DNA of 64,000 nt from Bacillota bacterium (GTDB taxonomy: Bacteria; Bacillota; Clostridia; Christensenellales; Pumilibacteraceae), in contig WRAY01000005.1 of assembly GCA_009779975.1 (NCBI GenBank), positions 1-64,000 of the forward strand. Direction: 5' to 3'. Positions 38,896 to 47,377 of this stretch are shown piece by piece; within the stretch, counting starts at the first letter, position 1; each line of letters opens with the position of its first letter. The notes beneath the pieces were generated by a model. That model made no database searches, was not told the origin of the DNA, and saw only the letters and a list, made by a program, of their open reading frames with translations. Position numbers and translations under genes: made by a program.

Positions 38896-39915
38896 ATGAA
38901 AGAATTATCGAAAATAAAACATCTATGTCCAAAGTGCTTTGGTCCAATCGCAAAAGCAGCGAGTGGATGTTTTGTTTGCGGTGTTGCCGAAACAACTAAT
39001 CTCAGAAGTGAAATTCCCTCTGCACTTCCGCTTAGGACTGTTTTGGTTGGGCGTTATGTTGTTGGAAAACCTCTTGGAGCAGGCGGTTTTGGAGTGACTT
39101 ATCTTGCCTATGACCTAAAAGATGACAGAAAGGTTGCTATCAAAGAATTTTTTCCAAAAGGGTTTACCATGCGTTCAACCGGAGGCAATCATGTCACTCT
39201 CATCAACAAAGAGCATGGGGAAGCGTTCAATCACTGGCTTAAAGCATTTGTCAAAGAGGCTCAAATTTTAATTTCAATAAAACATCTCAAAGGTGTCGTT
39301 CGCTTTTTTGATTTTTTCCAAACTCGCTCAACTGCCTATATTGTTATGGATTATCTTGAAGGAGTGAGTTTGAGAGCATATCTCAATAACTACAACGGTA
39401 AAATCAATTTGCAAAGAACGAAAAACATAATGAGACCGGTTCTTGACAGTTTATTTGCACTCCACCAATACGGTGTTATTCACAAAGACATAAGTCCTGA
39501 AAACATTTTAATAGTTGATAATAAATATGTCAAACTAATCGACTTCGGCGCCGCCTCAATCTACACTCAAAAAACAGACAAGCCGTATATTGTTTTGAAA
39601 GCGGGCTTTTCACCAATTGAACTCTACACTTCATCAGTTCCTCAAGGACCTTATTCCGATGTCTATCAAATCGGTGCAACCATCTATAATTGTCTTTGCG
39701 GAGCAATTCCTCCGCCGGCATCAGAACGCCTCAACAACGACAGAATGCTAAGACCCAGTCAATATGGTGTCCAAATGCCTGCAATACTTGAAAATTGCCT
39801 CTTAAAATCCCTTGCAGTAAAACCAAAAGACCGCTATGATAATATGGGAACATTCATTCAAATTTTTTACGGCGAGTTTAACCTCCCGACCTTAAAATCT
39901 CGACCATATTCTTAA
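38896..39915 (+). CDS. Zinc-ribbon Ser/Thr protein kinase (Hanks type)
   Basis: 339 residues. N-terminal zinc ribbon CPKCFGPIAKAASGCFVCG (11-29), then a kinase domain from about 50: Gly loop LGAGGFGVTYLA, catalytic Lys in VAIKEFFPKGF (bacterial EFFP subgroup), catalytic loop HKDISPENILI (196-206, HKD in place of HRD), DFG as LIDFGAAS, and APE-like FSPIELY. No TM helix and no PASTA domain, so it is cytoplasmic and unlike PrkC. The ribbon type echoes the membrane zinc-ribbon proteins at 19.8-21.5 kb, which could be targets (speculative). Terminator follows. Confidence 0.93.
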   Translation: MKELSKIKHLCPKCFGPIAKAASGCFVCGVAETTNLRSEIPSALPLRTVLVGRYVVGKPLGAGGFGVTYLAYDLKDDRKVAIKEFFPKGFTMRSTGGNHVTLINKEHGEAFNHWLKAFVKEAQILISIKHLKGVVRFFDFFQTRSTAYIVMDYLEGVSLRAYLNNYNGKINLQRTKNIMRPVLDSLFALHQYGVIHKDISPENILIVDNKYVKLIDFGAASIYTQKTDKPYIVLKAGFSPIELYTSSVPQGPYSDVYQIGATIYNCLCGAIPPPASERLNNDRMLRPSQYGVQMPAILENCLLKSLAVKPKDRYDNMGTFIQIFYGEFNLPTLKSRPYS

Positions 39916-39920
39916 AGAAA

Positions 39921-39958
39921 AAAATCCGTTTAACAAATAGTTAAACGGATTTTTTGGT
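39921..39958 (+). terminator. Intrinsic terminator after the kinase
   Basis: aatccgtttaac / gttaaacggatt arms around aaata, followed by tttttgg; A-run upstream could serve the opposite gene too. Confidence 0.85.
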
Positions 39959-39992
39959 AATTTGTTAGATAATCGACAAATTTTTTATCCCA

Positions 39993-40202
39993 TTAGTAAA
40001 TATCGGTTCGACCTAAAAGATAGTCAGCAGTCACCTTAAAGAAATCGGCTAAAATTAAAATTTGGTCGCTTTTTATATCACTTTTCCCATTCTCCCAGTA
40101 GCAAATCGCCCCAACGCTAATATCAACCTCTTTGCTTAATTCAAAAATGGAAAGTTCTTTTTCTTTACGCAATTCTTTTAGTCTTTTAGCAAATTCTCTC
40201 AT
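39993..40202 (-). CDS. XRE-family HTH regulator (69 aa)
   Basis: Single HTH domain: FAKRLKELRKEKELSIFELS, KEVDISVGAICYWENGKSDI, then LADFFKVTADYLLGRTD. Divergent from the small gene at 40292. The intervening 90 nt hold two ATTCGAN-type dyads, one within the promoter spacer of the opposite gene, so it probably represses that gene and itself. No Shine-Dalgarno precedes ATG 40202. Confidence 0.88.
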   Translation of the reverse strand: MREFAKRLKELRKEKELSIFELSKEVDISVGAICYWENGKSDIKSDQILILADFFKVTADYLLGRTDIY

Positions 40203-40212
40203 AGGTTATATT

Positions 40213-40266
40213 TTATTCGAAAAGTTGAATAAAATACTTGACATTCGACAAGTCGAATAATATAAT
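40213..40266 (+). promoter_or_regulatory. Divergent operator/promoter with ATTCGA dyads
   Basis: Promoter TTGACA (40238-40243), 17-nt spacer, TATAAT (40261-40266). The dyad attcgac-aa-gtcgaat (40243-40258) lies in the spacer; a second, attcgaaaagttgaat (40215-40230), is upstream. Same architecture as the operator at 113-167. Confidence 0.75.
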
Positions 40267-40291
40267 ATAAATAATCAAGGAGAAGCAAAAA

Positions 40292-40549
40292 ATGGATTTA
40301 GCAAAAGATATATTAGTAAAAATAATTGCAAACGAAACTATCCAAGTAAAATTGAGCATAACAAAAAAAGAATATGCGCAAATGTTTTCAGATGGCTGCT
40401 ATTTTGCTCTAAGCAAAATAAGGCAAGTTCTCAAAGATAAGACTTTAAGTCATCTAGAGTGTATTGAGCAAATAGTTTGCATATTTGAACAACTTGGAAC
40501 TGACTGCGGAGCAAAGTATGATTTTGATATATGTCCACAAAAATTTTAA
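40292..40549 (+). CDS. Small protein under XRE control, unknown function
   Basis: 85 residues (MDLAKDILVKIIANETIQVK ...), helical, with Cys near 36, 61, 67, 76 and 82 but no CxxC pair. Good ribosome binding site aaggaga. It has the consensus promoter with operator described above and is divergent from the XRE gene. No family recognised; such pairs occur in phage remnants and toxin-antitoxin-like modules. Confidence 0.6.
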   Translation: MDLAKDILVKIIANETIQVKLSITKKEYAQMFSDGCYFALSKIRQVLKDKTLSHLECIEQIVCIFEQLGTDCGAKYDFDICPQKF

Positions 40550-40584
40550 ATCACTTTTAAATTTTTATGGGTATCCTATTTAAG

Positions 40585-40745
40585 GGCAGGGGGGCGTAAT
40601 GTCTAACAGGCACACCTAATGAAGTCAGTAGAACAAAATAAAATGAAGGGTGCTGTTGAAAAGACAAGGGGGCGGGCGTCCTCGACCGCCCGTTCATTGA
40701 TATAAAACAGTTGTTCGGGCGGTCGGGGACGCCCGCCCCTGCATA
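40585..40745. repeat. Composite GC-rich repeat, long form
   Basis: gcaggggggcgtaatgtcta, then caggcacacctaat...gaagggtgctgttgaaaaga, then a large palindrome gggcgggcgtcctcgaccgc / gcggtcggggacgcccgccc. The same module order occurs at 55271-55400. It fills the 40550-40821 gap; no gene seen there. Confidence 0.8.
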
Positions 40746-40821
40746 ATAAACACATTATAATATAATTTTTACTATAAATTGTTTTGATCCCGTATTTTGG
40801 TTGCCTATATAAATTTTTCTA

Positions 40822-42735
40822 CTAAGCAACAAAATAAGCATAACCTCTATTTCTAATAGGGGTTTTGTCGTTTGCAAAAACTATTTTGTGGTTTTTTGTG
40901 TGTTCTCGCATATCTATGCTTTTTTGCACAATGCTGTCCGGAGTTTCAAATTCATTTGTGACTAGGGGAGTGAGAATTCTTAAAATTTCTCGAACCATTT
41001 CGGTTGCAACTCCTCCTCCTGTTATATTTCTTGTGTCGTTCCATTCATATCCGCCGAGGTGGACGGCAATGGTGAAGTTTGGATTAAATGCAATTGAATA
41101 AGCATCTGTGTTTCCAAGTTGAGAGCCGACAGTTCCTGTTTTTGCACCGACTTCATCAAACTCATTCAATTTTTTCGCAGTGCCGTTTTTTGCACATTCA
41201 AACAACATCTCCCTCATCAAAAATGCGGTTGAAGGTGAGAATACTTGTTTTTCAGTTTTTTCTCGCTTATAGAGATATTTTCCGTCATGCGTTTTAATAC
41301 TTTCAATCACACATGGCGAGATGAATTTTCCATCGTTTGCAAAAGGTAAGTAACTTCCCGCAATTTCAGTTAGAGTGTTTCCATACCTTAGACCGCCTAA
41401 TGCAATAACTAAACTGTTGTCGCTTTGTGCAAAATTAACTCCTGCCGCTTTTGCATATTTTTTTGCACTATTAACACCAACCATTTCAAGAAGTCTGACC
41501 GCAACAATATTTGAACTGTTTGCTAAACTCTCTTTAACTGTTGTCCAACCCTCATATTGCCCTCGATAATTTCTTGGCTTATATTCACCAAATGTCATGG
41601 GTGAGTCTTTAATGGGAGTTATCGGCAGTGCTATTTTTCGTTCAATCGCCGGAGCATAACACAAAACAGGTTTCAAAGTTGACCCCGGCTGCCTTTTCAA
41701 ATTTGTGATGTTTCGTTTTGAATTTGAAAAAACATTGACAATATCGCCTGTCAAGTTGCAAATAATAATCACTTTGTAGACAGTATCATTTTCAAATATA
41801 TTGTCCTCAAAACTTTTGAAATTGTCAAACTGAATGTCTTGTCTTAAATTAGTTTTGACAATAACTCCTCGCCTTGCAACATCACTTTCACTGATTTTCA
41901 AAATCTTTGCAGCATTATGTCTCACATAGTTTAAATAATGCGAGTGAATTGATGAAATATTTTTAATTTCTATCTCAAAATTTTTTGCCTCAATATAATT
42001 ACTCTCATTAATAAACCCTTGTTTTTTCATCTGTCCTAGCACCAAATCTCGTCGCTTTAATGCATTATCTAGGTTAAAATAAGGATTATATCTTGATGGG
42101 TTATTAATAATACTCGCAAGAAGCGCTCCTTCAGACAAATTAATTTCATCAATTTCCTTTCCAAAAAATGCCCTGCTGGCAGTTCCGGCTCCATAAATTC
42201 CCGGAGCAAAATAAAGAGCATTCAAATAAATTTCGAGTATTTCTTCTTTTGAATATTTTCTCTCAAGTGCAACAGAGAGTCTTGCCTCATCCAATTTTCG
42301 TTTCAATTTTTTTTCGCCTGTTAAATGAGTGTTTTTGATAAGTTGCTGAGAAATTGTTGAGCCGCCTTGAGAATAAGAATTTTTTTTCATGTTTTGATAT
42401 AACGCTCTCAGAACACTTGTTTTATCAATTCCGTCATGTTCATAAAACCTTTTATCCTCAATGGCAATAAACGCATTTTTAACATCATGGGGAACATCGT
42501 CCAAAAAAGCATATCGAAAATTTCTAGAACTGAAAATTTCTTCACCTTTACTATCCAAATAAACTGTGTTAATTCTTTTTGCTTCTAACTTGCTGCTGTT
42601 CAAATTCGAAAAACCATGTAACCTTATGCTTGGTTCTAAAACAAGAGAAAGGATGATAACACCCATTAAAAATGCTAAAAGTATTGCACCAAATACTGAT
42701 TTTAAAATCAATCGAAGCAGGCTTGTTTTTTTCAT
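40822..42735 (-). CDS. Class A penicillin-binding protein (PBP1A family)
   Basis: Bifunctional peptidoglycan transglycosylase/transpeptidase; 637 residues from ATG 42735 (MKKTSLLRLILKSVFGAILL), preferred because the upstream part of the frame is an unusual hydrophobic extension. One N-terminal TM helix. GT51 motifs: IAIEDKRFYEHDGID, SQGGSTISQQLIKN, RKYSKEEILEIYLN. Transpeptidase motifs: SxxK in PGSTLKPVLCYAP, SxN in ANSSNIVAVRL, KTG in GAKTGTVGS. Uses the lipid II that depends on the uppS product. Stands alone. Confidence 0.95.
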   Translation of the reverse strand: MKKTSLLRLILKSVFGAILLAFLMGVIILSLVLEPSIRLHGFSNLNSSKLEAKRINTVYLDSKGEEIFSSRNFRYAFLDDVPHDVKNAFIAIEDKRFYEHDGIDKTSVLRALYQNMKKNSYSQGGSTISQQLIKNTHLTGEKKLKRKLDEARLSVALERKYSKEEILEIYLNALYFAPGIYGAGTASRAFFGKEIDEINLSEGALLASIINNPSRYNPYFNLDNALKRRDLVLGQMKKQGFINESNYIEAKNFEIEIKNISSIHSHYLNYVRHNAAKILKISESDVARRGVIVKTNLRQDIQFDNFKSFEDNIFENDTVYKVIIICNLTGDIVNVFSNSKRNITNLKRQPGSTLKPVLCYAPAIERKIALPITPIKDSPMTFGEYKPRNYRGQYEGWTTVKESLANSSNIVAVRLLEMVGVNSAKKYAKAAGVNFAQSDNSLVIALGGLRYGNTLTEIAGSYLPFANDGKFISPCVIESIKTHDGKYLYKREKTEKQVFSPSTAFLMREMLFECAKNGTAKKLNEFDEVGAKTGTVGSQLGNTDAYSIAFNPNFTIAVHLGGYEWNDTRNITGGGVATEMVREILRILTPLVTNEFETPDSIVQKSIDMREHTKNHKIVFANDKTPIRNRGYAYFVA

Positions 42736-42862
42736 AGATATAGTATTTGCTAATATTTTTATAAAAATGTGTGCAAATATTAATGTTGTGAAGTATATAA
42801 AAATGTTATGATACCATAATACTTGCACAGTAAATGGCAAGTAGAAAAGGGCTGATTATAAA

Positions 42863-42894
42863 GGCTCGTCATTTATTGACGGGTCTTTTTTTAT
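42863..42894 (+). terminator. Hairpin with T-run upstream of the island
   Basis: ggctcgtca / tgacgggtc (G-U tolerated) with tttat loop, followed by ttttttta. It lies between the divergent PBP gene and the first small gene of the island; could be an attenuator. Confidence 0.5.
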
Positions 42895-42915
42895 TGGCTC
42901 GTAAGGAGTTATAAC

Positions 42916-43116
42916 ATGAGAGTAAAATTTATTGAAGTTGAAGTTAAATTTATTGATAGTGAAGAAAAAGAGCGATTGATTGTTCCAGTTGATAGCATTG
43001 TATCAGTTGAAACTTTTGAGGGTAAAGTTTCTTTAGCCTTTAAGAGAGGTGAAGAAGTAGACCAATACATAGTAACAATGACTTTTGACGAGTTAGTTGC
43101 TAAATTGTGTTTTTAA
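42916..43116 (+). CDS. Small hypothetical protein (66 aa)
   Basis: Beta-rich small protein (MRVKFIEVEVKFIDSEEKER ... VDSIVSVETFEGKVSLAFKR). Good ribosome binding site aaggagtt. First gene of a run of AT-rich small genes in one direction to 47.3 kb. No family recognised. A 45-codon Cys-rich frame starts 2 nt after its stop. Confidence 0.6.
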   Translation: MRVKFIEVEVKFIDSEEKERLIVPVDSIVSVETFEGKVSLAFKRGEEVDQYIVTMTFDELVAKLCF

Positions 43117-43118
43117 TT

Positions 43119-43256
43119 ATGTTTTGTGAAGAATGTTTTTTAGAAAATGACGGAAGTTTTAATTGCACAAACATTCATTGTTTTATGTGTGATGAATGGT
43201 ATTGTGAAGAAACTTATAATTTTACTATGAAGGAGTGCGGTCAGAGTTTCCGTTAA
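43119..43256 (+). CDS. Cys-rich mini-protein (45 aa)
   Basis: Open frame ATG 43119 to TAA 43256, starting 2 nt after the upstream stop (likely coupled). It has seven Cys, including MFCEEC and CFMCDEWYCEETYN, giving two CxxC pairs. The CxxC-x2-WYC-x2-T pattern resembles the CLICGVWNCSITH units of the cysteine-repeat protein at 34886. No Shine-Dalgarno. Could be a zinc-binding peptide; expression is unproven. Confidence 0.4.
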   Translation: MFCEECFLENDGSFNCTNIHCFMCDEWYCEETYNFTMKECGQSFR

Positions 43257-43378
43257 AAACTCATGAAAAGTTGTGACATCACAACTTTGTAAAAAGGTGT
43301 CAAAAACAAGGCAGAAAATACTGGTGAAAAAAAATAAAAAGTGTGTGCCAGTCACATGAAAAAAGGAGAATTAAAAAT

Positions 43379-43741
43379 ATGCCTTTAAGAGATAAAGTAA
43401 AAAAGACTTTCAAGGAAGTAGGAATGGTGCTATATCGTGAAGCACGAAAAGCCACAGATTCATTCACAAGTTCAGATGGAAGCACAATTCCAGCTACAGA
43501 TGATAGGTGGATAGTAGGAGTTATTTGTTCGGAAGAGTTTAGTTTAAAAGAGGGTTTTGTTTCTCGTGTTACAGTTGAATGTAAAGTTTCAGAAACAGAA
43601 TTTCAAAAGTATGAATTTGGCTCAAAAGTTCAAGTCAAATTTGAATTTACTGAGCGTGGGTCAAAACCTGTTTTAATTGACGGAACAAAACTCCATGAAA
43701 TAGAACACCTTGGAAAATTCGTTGAAGTTATAAAAAAATAG
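43379..43741 (+). CDS. Hypothetical protein (120 aa)
   Basis: ATG 43379 chosen because aaaggaga is correctly spaced; the frame from 43343 lacks a site. Content: DKVKKTFKEVGMVLYREARK, DRWIVGVICSEEFSLKEGFV, KYEFGSKVQVKFEFTERGSK. Predicted mixed alpha/beta soluble protein without TM. No known family. Followed by a structured non-coding stretch with a tRNA-like fold. Confidence 0.65.
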   Translation: MPLRDKVKKTFKEVGMVLYREARKATDSFTSSDGSTIPATDDRWIVGVICSEEFSLKEGFVSRVTVECKVSETEFQKYEFGSKVQVKFEFTERGSKPVLIDGTKLHEIEHLGKFVEVIKK

Positions 43742-43749
43742 AATTCAAA

Positions 43750-43854
43750 AGGGTATAGATTTTTCTATGCCCTTATGTCATGATATGGCATAAGTTGAGT
43801 TCGACTCTCACTCATGACACCAGTAGGGGTGGTGGAGTGAACACCCCTATACCA
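43750..43854 (+). ncRNA. tRNA-like structure flanked by hairpins
   Basis: Core 43777-43822: 7-bp acceptor GTCATGA (43777-43783) / TCATGAC (43812-43818), T-arm TTGAG-TTCGACT-CTCAC (43795-43811, four of five pairs, canonical TTCRANY loop), discriminator A and CCA (43820-43822). In place of D- and anticodon-arms there are only 11 nt (tatggcataag). It is preceded by a hairpin gggtatag/ctatgccc and followed by taggggtg/cacccct. Could be a tRNA mimic, a degenerated tRNA, or an attachment site. No such RNA family is known to me. Confidence 0.5.
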
Positions 43855-43896
43855 ATTCACTTCATAAATAAAAAATAAAAAAGGAGAACTAAAAAC

Positions 43897-44295
43897 ATGG
43901 GATTTTTAGATTGGCTACTAGGTAGCAAAACAAAAGAAAGAGCAAAAGGCTATCGGGAGGACTTGAAAAATAAAGGCAGAAAAGGAAGTAATGAACTTTC
44001 TGCAACTCAAGCAAGTTATAGAGTTGGCTACATAAAAGCGACAACTGATTTAAAGAAAGAGGTTGATACTTCTAAAAACATTTCTTTAAAAAATAAAATA
44101 AGTAAAAGAAATCGTCAATTAGATGATTCTTTCTATGGACCATTGCAACCACAAATAAAATATTCCGATGCAGAAAAAGCGGAATATTATTTCAAACGGT
44201 CTAAGGATAAAAGTTTAAGTGCGAAGCAACGAAAACATGCATTAAAAAGACATGAACAATTGGATGAAAAAATGTATGATTTTGATATGCACTAA
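43897..44295 (+). CDS. Hypothetical basic protein (132 aa)
   Basis: Very Lys/Arg-rich soluble protein (MGFLDWLLGSKTKERAKGYR ... SKRNRQLDDSFYGPLQPQIK ... SAKQRKHALKRHEQLDEKMY). Begins with a short amphipathic WLLGSKTKE helix. Ribosome binding site aaggaga. Predicted pI is high, so nucleic-acid or membrane-surface binding is possible; no family recognised. Part of the island operon. Confidence 0.6.
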   Translation: MGFLDWLLGSKTKERAKGYREDLKNKGRKGSNELSATQASYRVGYIKATTDLKKEVDTSKNISLKNKISKRNRQLDDSFYGPLQPQIKYSDAEKAEYYFKRSKDKSLSAKQRKHALKRHEQLDEKMYDFDMH

Positions 44296-44347
44296 AAAAA
44301 TTTAAAAAGACATAAGCCGAATTTGTCACTCGGAAAGGAAAAAAACA

Positions 44348-45349
44348 ATGAAAAAATTAACAATACAAAGAAAAATAACAATGTTAGTAGTTGTTGTAGT
44401 TTTAACTCTTGCAATCATGATTGGCGGAGTGCTTATTCCTCAAAGAACAATTTTGTCTTCGGCATCAACAAGTGTTTCGCTCTTTAATGCAACAGGACAA
44501 ATGACAAGAGCCCAAGCACAAAACATTTTAGAAGCAATCGGCGATACCGAGGCACAAGGCTTTACAAATGCATCAATGGATAGGGGTAGACAATTTAGAA
44601 TATTTCCTGATATTGCTTTAGCATCTGATAACGCACAAAATCTTGCTCGTCTTAATTTTAGGCTTGTTAATGTAACAGGTGATAGAGTTACTTTTATGGC
44701 AAGCACTAGTTATCGTTTTAGTGAGTTTCAATCTTCTAATGATGAATCCAATTATAATTTAAGCACAGTCCGTGAAAATCTATTGGGTGATTTTGATTAT
44801 ATTCAAAGACGAATTCCGAATGTTAATAATCATATTTTGAATAAAGGTTCAACTGCTGATTTTGCTGTTGCAACTGATAGAATTTGGCTTCCTAGTTTGT
44901 ATGAGGTTCAGGACGGAACAGGTTGGACTTTAAACAATAATCTTCGTAGACCTGTAGAAACAAATAATCATCATTCTTGGTTGAGAAGTGGTAATTCATA
45001 TACTTTTGGTGAAGTTCAAGACTATTTTGTTTATATTATTTCTAGTCTTGATGGTTCATTGTCTGTTATATCGGTTAGAGATGTAAATCTTCGTGGTATT
45101 CGCCCAGCGATACATATTTCTTTATCATCTCTTCAAGACGCATCAGAAGATGGAGCAAGTGGCGGAGCAGTTCGTCCCCCTGATGAAAATAATAATAATA
45201 ACAATAATGAAGAGGAACACGATAGAGTAGCCACTTGGATAATTATTGTTAGTGTTATTGTTGGACTTTTAGTTTTAGCAATTATTATTAATATTTTTGC
45301 TTGGATTTTTTCACGAAAAAGAAGAAGAAATAGAGGTAGACGATACTAA
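44348..45349 (+). CDS. Signal-peptide surface protein with DUF6273-like domain and C-terminal TM
   Basis: 333 residues: signal peptide/TM (MLVVVVVLTLAIMIGGVLI), an extracellular domain, an Asn/Glu-rich linker (about 278-290), one C-terminal TM helix (WIIIVSVIVGLLVLAIIINI) and a basic cytoplasmic tail, i.e. type I topology resembling a sortase-free anchor. The motif order RIWLPSLYEV ... HHSWLRSG ... DGSLSVISVRDV ... GIRPAIHISL fits DUF6273, frequent in Clostridia surface proteins. Ribosome binding site ggaaagg. Terminator at 45365. Confidence 0.72.
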   Translation: MKKLTIQRKITMLVVVVVLTLAIMIGGVLIPQRTILSSASTSVSLFNATGQMTRAQAQNILEAIGDTEAQGFTNASMDRGRQFRIFPDIALASDNAQNLARLNFRLVNVTGDRVTFMASTSYRFSEFQSSNDESNYNLSTVRENLLGDFDYIQRRIPNVNNHILNKGSTADFAVATDRIWLPSLYEVQDGTGWTLNNNLRRPVETNNHHSWLRSGNSYTFGEVQDYFVYIISSLDGSLSVISVRDVNLRGIRPAIHISLSSLQDASEDGASGGAVRPPDENNNNNNNEEEHDRVATWIIIVSVIVGLLVLAIIINIFAWIFSRKRRRNRGRRY

Positions 45350-45364
45350 ATTTAATAAAAGTGT

Positions 45365-45405
45365 ATAGAGTTAGTCACTGAATTAAGTGTCTAACTCTAT
45401 TTTTG
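45365..45405 (+). terminator. Intrinsic terminator
   Basis: atagagttag (45365-45374) / ctaactctat (45391-45400) followed by ttttg. Confidence 0.8.
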
Positions 45406-45431
45406 CTTTTAATTTTAAAAGGAGTGAAAAA

Positions 45432-46937
45432 ATGATTAAAAAATTAAAATTGCGAAAAGCATTAACTATCTCTATAATTGTCTTCTTAATAACTCTCATT
45501 TCATTAATACCATTTTTGGGTCATGCTGCCACATCAGCACAAGCAATGAGAGAACAAGATGCGATATATAATAGTCGTTGTCTTGTAACAATACAAGAAC
45601 AAATAAGAGAACATTTAATTCCCTTGTCTTCACAATCTATGGGAAGCCAAAACATGGAAGAAACAAGACAGGGTCCGGTTTATACCGGTGACGGAAACAG
45701 GCTCTTTACTCTTGGTGATACCGGTATTGTTGTTGCTCAAGATAATAGAGGTGATGTTTATATAGCAACCATTGATAATCAAAGAGCGGATTCAACTAAT
45801 GGTTCGTTAGTTTTATACTTCAATTCAGAAGAAGAAGATTTTATCGATGGAGCAAATAGAAGTCTTGCAATTTATTTAAACTCCCGTTTAGGTCGGCATG
45901 AACTTCGAAGCGGCGGAACTTATACAAGGTCAATTTCTATACAAACAAATATTTATCTTGTTACCTTCCGCCCCGGAACAGTTTATGAACGCTTAATTTT
46001 TGTTTCTCGTGAAATGTATAGAACCGGTTCTGGTATATTTGGTCAAACTCGATTTAGGTTTTATGATATGAACGGAAGAGTTATTGATTATAATCTAATT
46101 GGAGCAGTCCAACCACCGCGCGGCATGACTAGATTGGCTGGTGGTCTTTTAGGTGCTTATTCCGGGGTTGGTAATATTAGAGCCGCTAATTTTTGGAACA
46201 TGATGAACCATTATGGAACTCTAGGTGACCTTTTAGAAGAAATATCACTTGCAACCCGTCACCCATGGCCGACAATACTTGATAATTCAACCGGCTTTAA
46301 TGTTGTTACAATGGATGGACGAGAAATAAGGGTTAATCCTCGAACAATGCAGTTAACGGACTTTTTCGGGTTTGCCTTGTTTAATGAGAGAACAGGAAGA
46401 CCGATAATTTTCCATAATAATGATATTGTTTCTATTGAAGGTCGAGTAGGTGATTTTAGGATAGTTCCTCAGCCTATTGAACATTCTGTTTTATTGGAAT
46501 CATTAACGGTTCAAAATTTATTGTTTACCGGTTTTCATTTTCATATGCATATGATTGTCACTCCATTCGGTGAATTTGATGTTCCAACATGGAATGCCGG
46601 AAGTTATGATGATGAAGATTGGCGATTTATGAACGGCGAAAGCACTGAAGGTGTAACAATTGATCATAGGGACTCACGAAATTTATATACATGGGAAAGT
46701 TTTTCAGAAGGTTTTGCTAACTGGTGGAATTATCGAGGTGGAAGAAGAATTTTTACTATTATCGGAATAGTTTTGGGAGTTTTGATTTTGCTCTTTATTC
46801 TTTTTTATACTTCACCGTTTATTAAAGGACTTTTTGCTTTTAGAAAAATTTCAAGTGGCGGCGGTGACTTTACTCATTATCAACCTCAAAAATATTCAAC
46901 GACAAATAAAAATAAAAACAGGAGGTTTTATGACTAA
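45432..46937 (+). CDS. Large signal-peptide surface protein with C-terminal TM, unknown function
   Basis: 501 residues from ATG 45432 (aaggag 8 nt upstream; ATG 45387 rejected, as it lies within the terminator). Signal peptide ending near LGHAATSAQA, extracellular part ~420 residues, TM helix IIGIVLGVLILLFILFYTSP near 465 and a basic tail. One region (GSLVLYFNSEEEDFIDGANR ... RSLAIYLNSRLGRHELRSGG) recalls the preceding gene, suggesting distant relatedness. Stop overlaps the next start (TAATG). Probably acts at the cell surface with its neighbour. Confidence 0.7.
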   Translation: MIKKLKLRKALTISIIVFLITLISLIPFLGHAATSAQAMREQDAIYNSRCLVTIQEQIREHLIPLSSQSMGSQNMEETRQGPVYTGDGNRLFTLGDTGIVVAQDNRGDVYIATIDNQRADSTNGSLVLYFNSEEEDFIDGANRSLAIYLNSRLGRHELRSGGTYTRSISIQTNIYLVTFRPGTVYERLIFVSREMYRTGSGIFGQTRFRFYDMNGRVIDYNLIGAVQPPRGMTRLAGGLLGAYSGVGNIRAANFWNMMNHYGTLGDLLEEISLATRHPWPTILDNSTGFNVVTMDGREIRVNPRTMQLTDFFGFALFNERTGRPIIFHNNDIVSIEGRVGDFRIVPQPIEHSVLLESLTVQNLLFTGFHFHMHMIVTPFGEFDVPTWNAGSYDDEDWRFMNGESTEGVTIDHRDSRNLYTWESFSEGFANWWNYRGGRRIFTIIGIVLGVLILLFILFYTSPFIKGLFAFRKISSGGGDFTHYQPQKYSTTNKNKNRRFYD

Positions 46938-47266
46938 TGAAAATTTTTAAGTATTTAATAACAATAGTTTTAGTAATATTATTAACTATTCCTTTTATTG
47001 GTTTTACTCAATCTGATTACTATCAGTTTGAAACAATTCAATCATTGGATACAGATATTATTTATTCGCCTAGATACGATGTTGATACGAATACAGTTAC
47101 TTTTACTGTTTATACTGTTCATTCATTTAAGTCTATGAGTTTTTGGGAATATCTTGGAGTGTATGCATATTTTTATATTTATCAAATGGGTTATGATATA
47201 GAAGATTATGATAAGGGCAAATGGAAAAGTTCCAAATGGATATGTTATACATCACAAAAACCATGA
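46937..47266 (+). CDS. Small exported protein (109 aa), possibly truncated
   Basis: Signal peptide/TM (YLITIVLVILLTIPFIGF) then ~85 residues rich in Tyr (YYQFETIQSLDTDIIYSPRY; YAYFYIYQMGYDIEDYDKGK). The final ~20 residues overlap, in another frame, an HNH-nuclease remnant, so the natural C-terminus may have been lost when that segment and the transposase arrived. Translationally coupled to the upstream gene through TAATG. No family recognised. Confidence 0.5.
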   Translation: MKIFKYLITIVLVILLTIPFIGFTQSDYYQFETIQSLDTDIIYSPRYDVDTNTVTFTVYTVHSFKSMSFWEYLGVYAYFYIYQMGYDIEDYDKGKWKSSKWICYTSQKP

Positions 47267-47357
47267 CAAGGAAGATAATCGATTAGAAAATTTAGAGAAA
47301 ATGAAAGAGGGACAACATATAAGACACCATCGAATTTGGTCAATCTTTAAAAAATAA
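47208..47357 (+). pseudogene. HNH-endonuclease C-terminal remnant
   Basis: In the +1 frame relative to the gene at 46937, the 49-codon stretch contains VPNGYVIHHKNHDKEDNRLE and NLEKMKEGQHIRHH. This is the HNH homing-nuclease motif (HH-x-N-x-D-x-x-DNR-x-ENL...H). The upstream half of the domain is missing: a stop at 47198-47200 precedes it and no homologous sequence is seen before. Probably a leftover of a mobile nuclease next to the transposase. Confidence 0.6.
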
Positions 47358-47377
47358 AAATAAAGGAACTCGAATGA

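Noticed and set aside
43777-43822. Ordinary tRNA gene
   Set aside because: Too short; no D-arm or anticodon arm can be formed between the acceptor strands.
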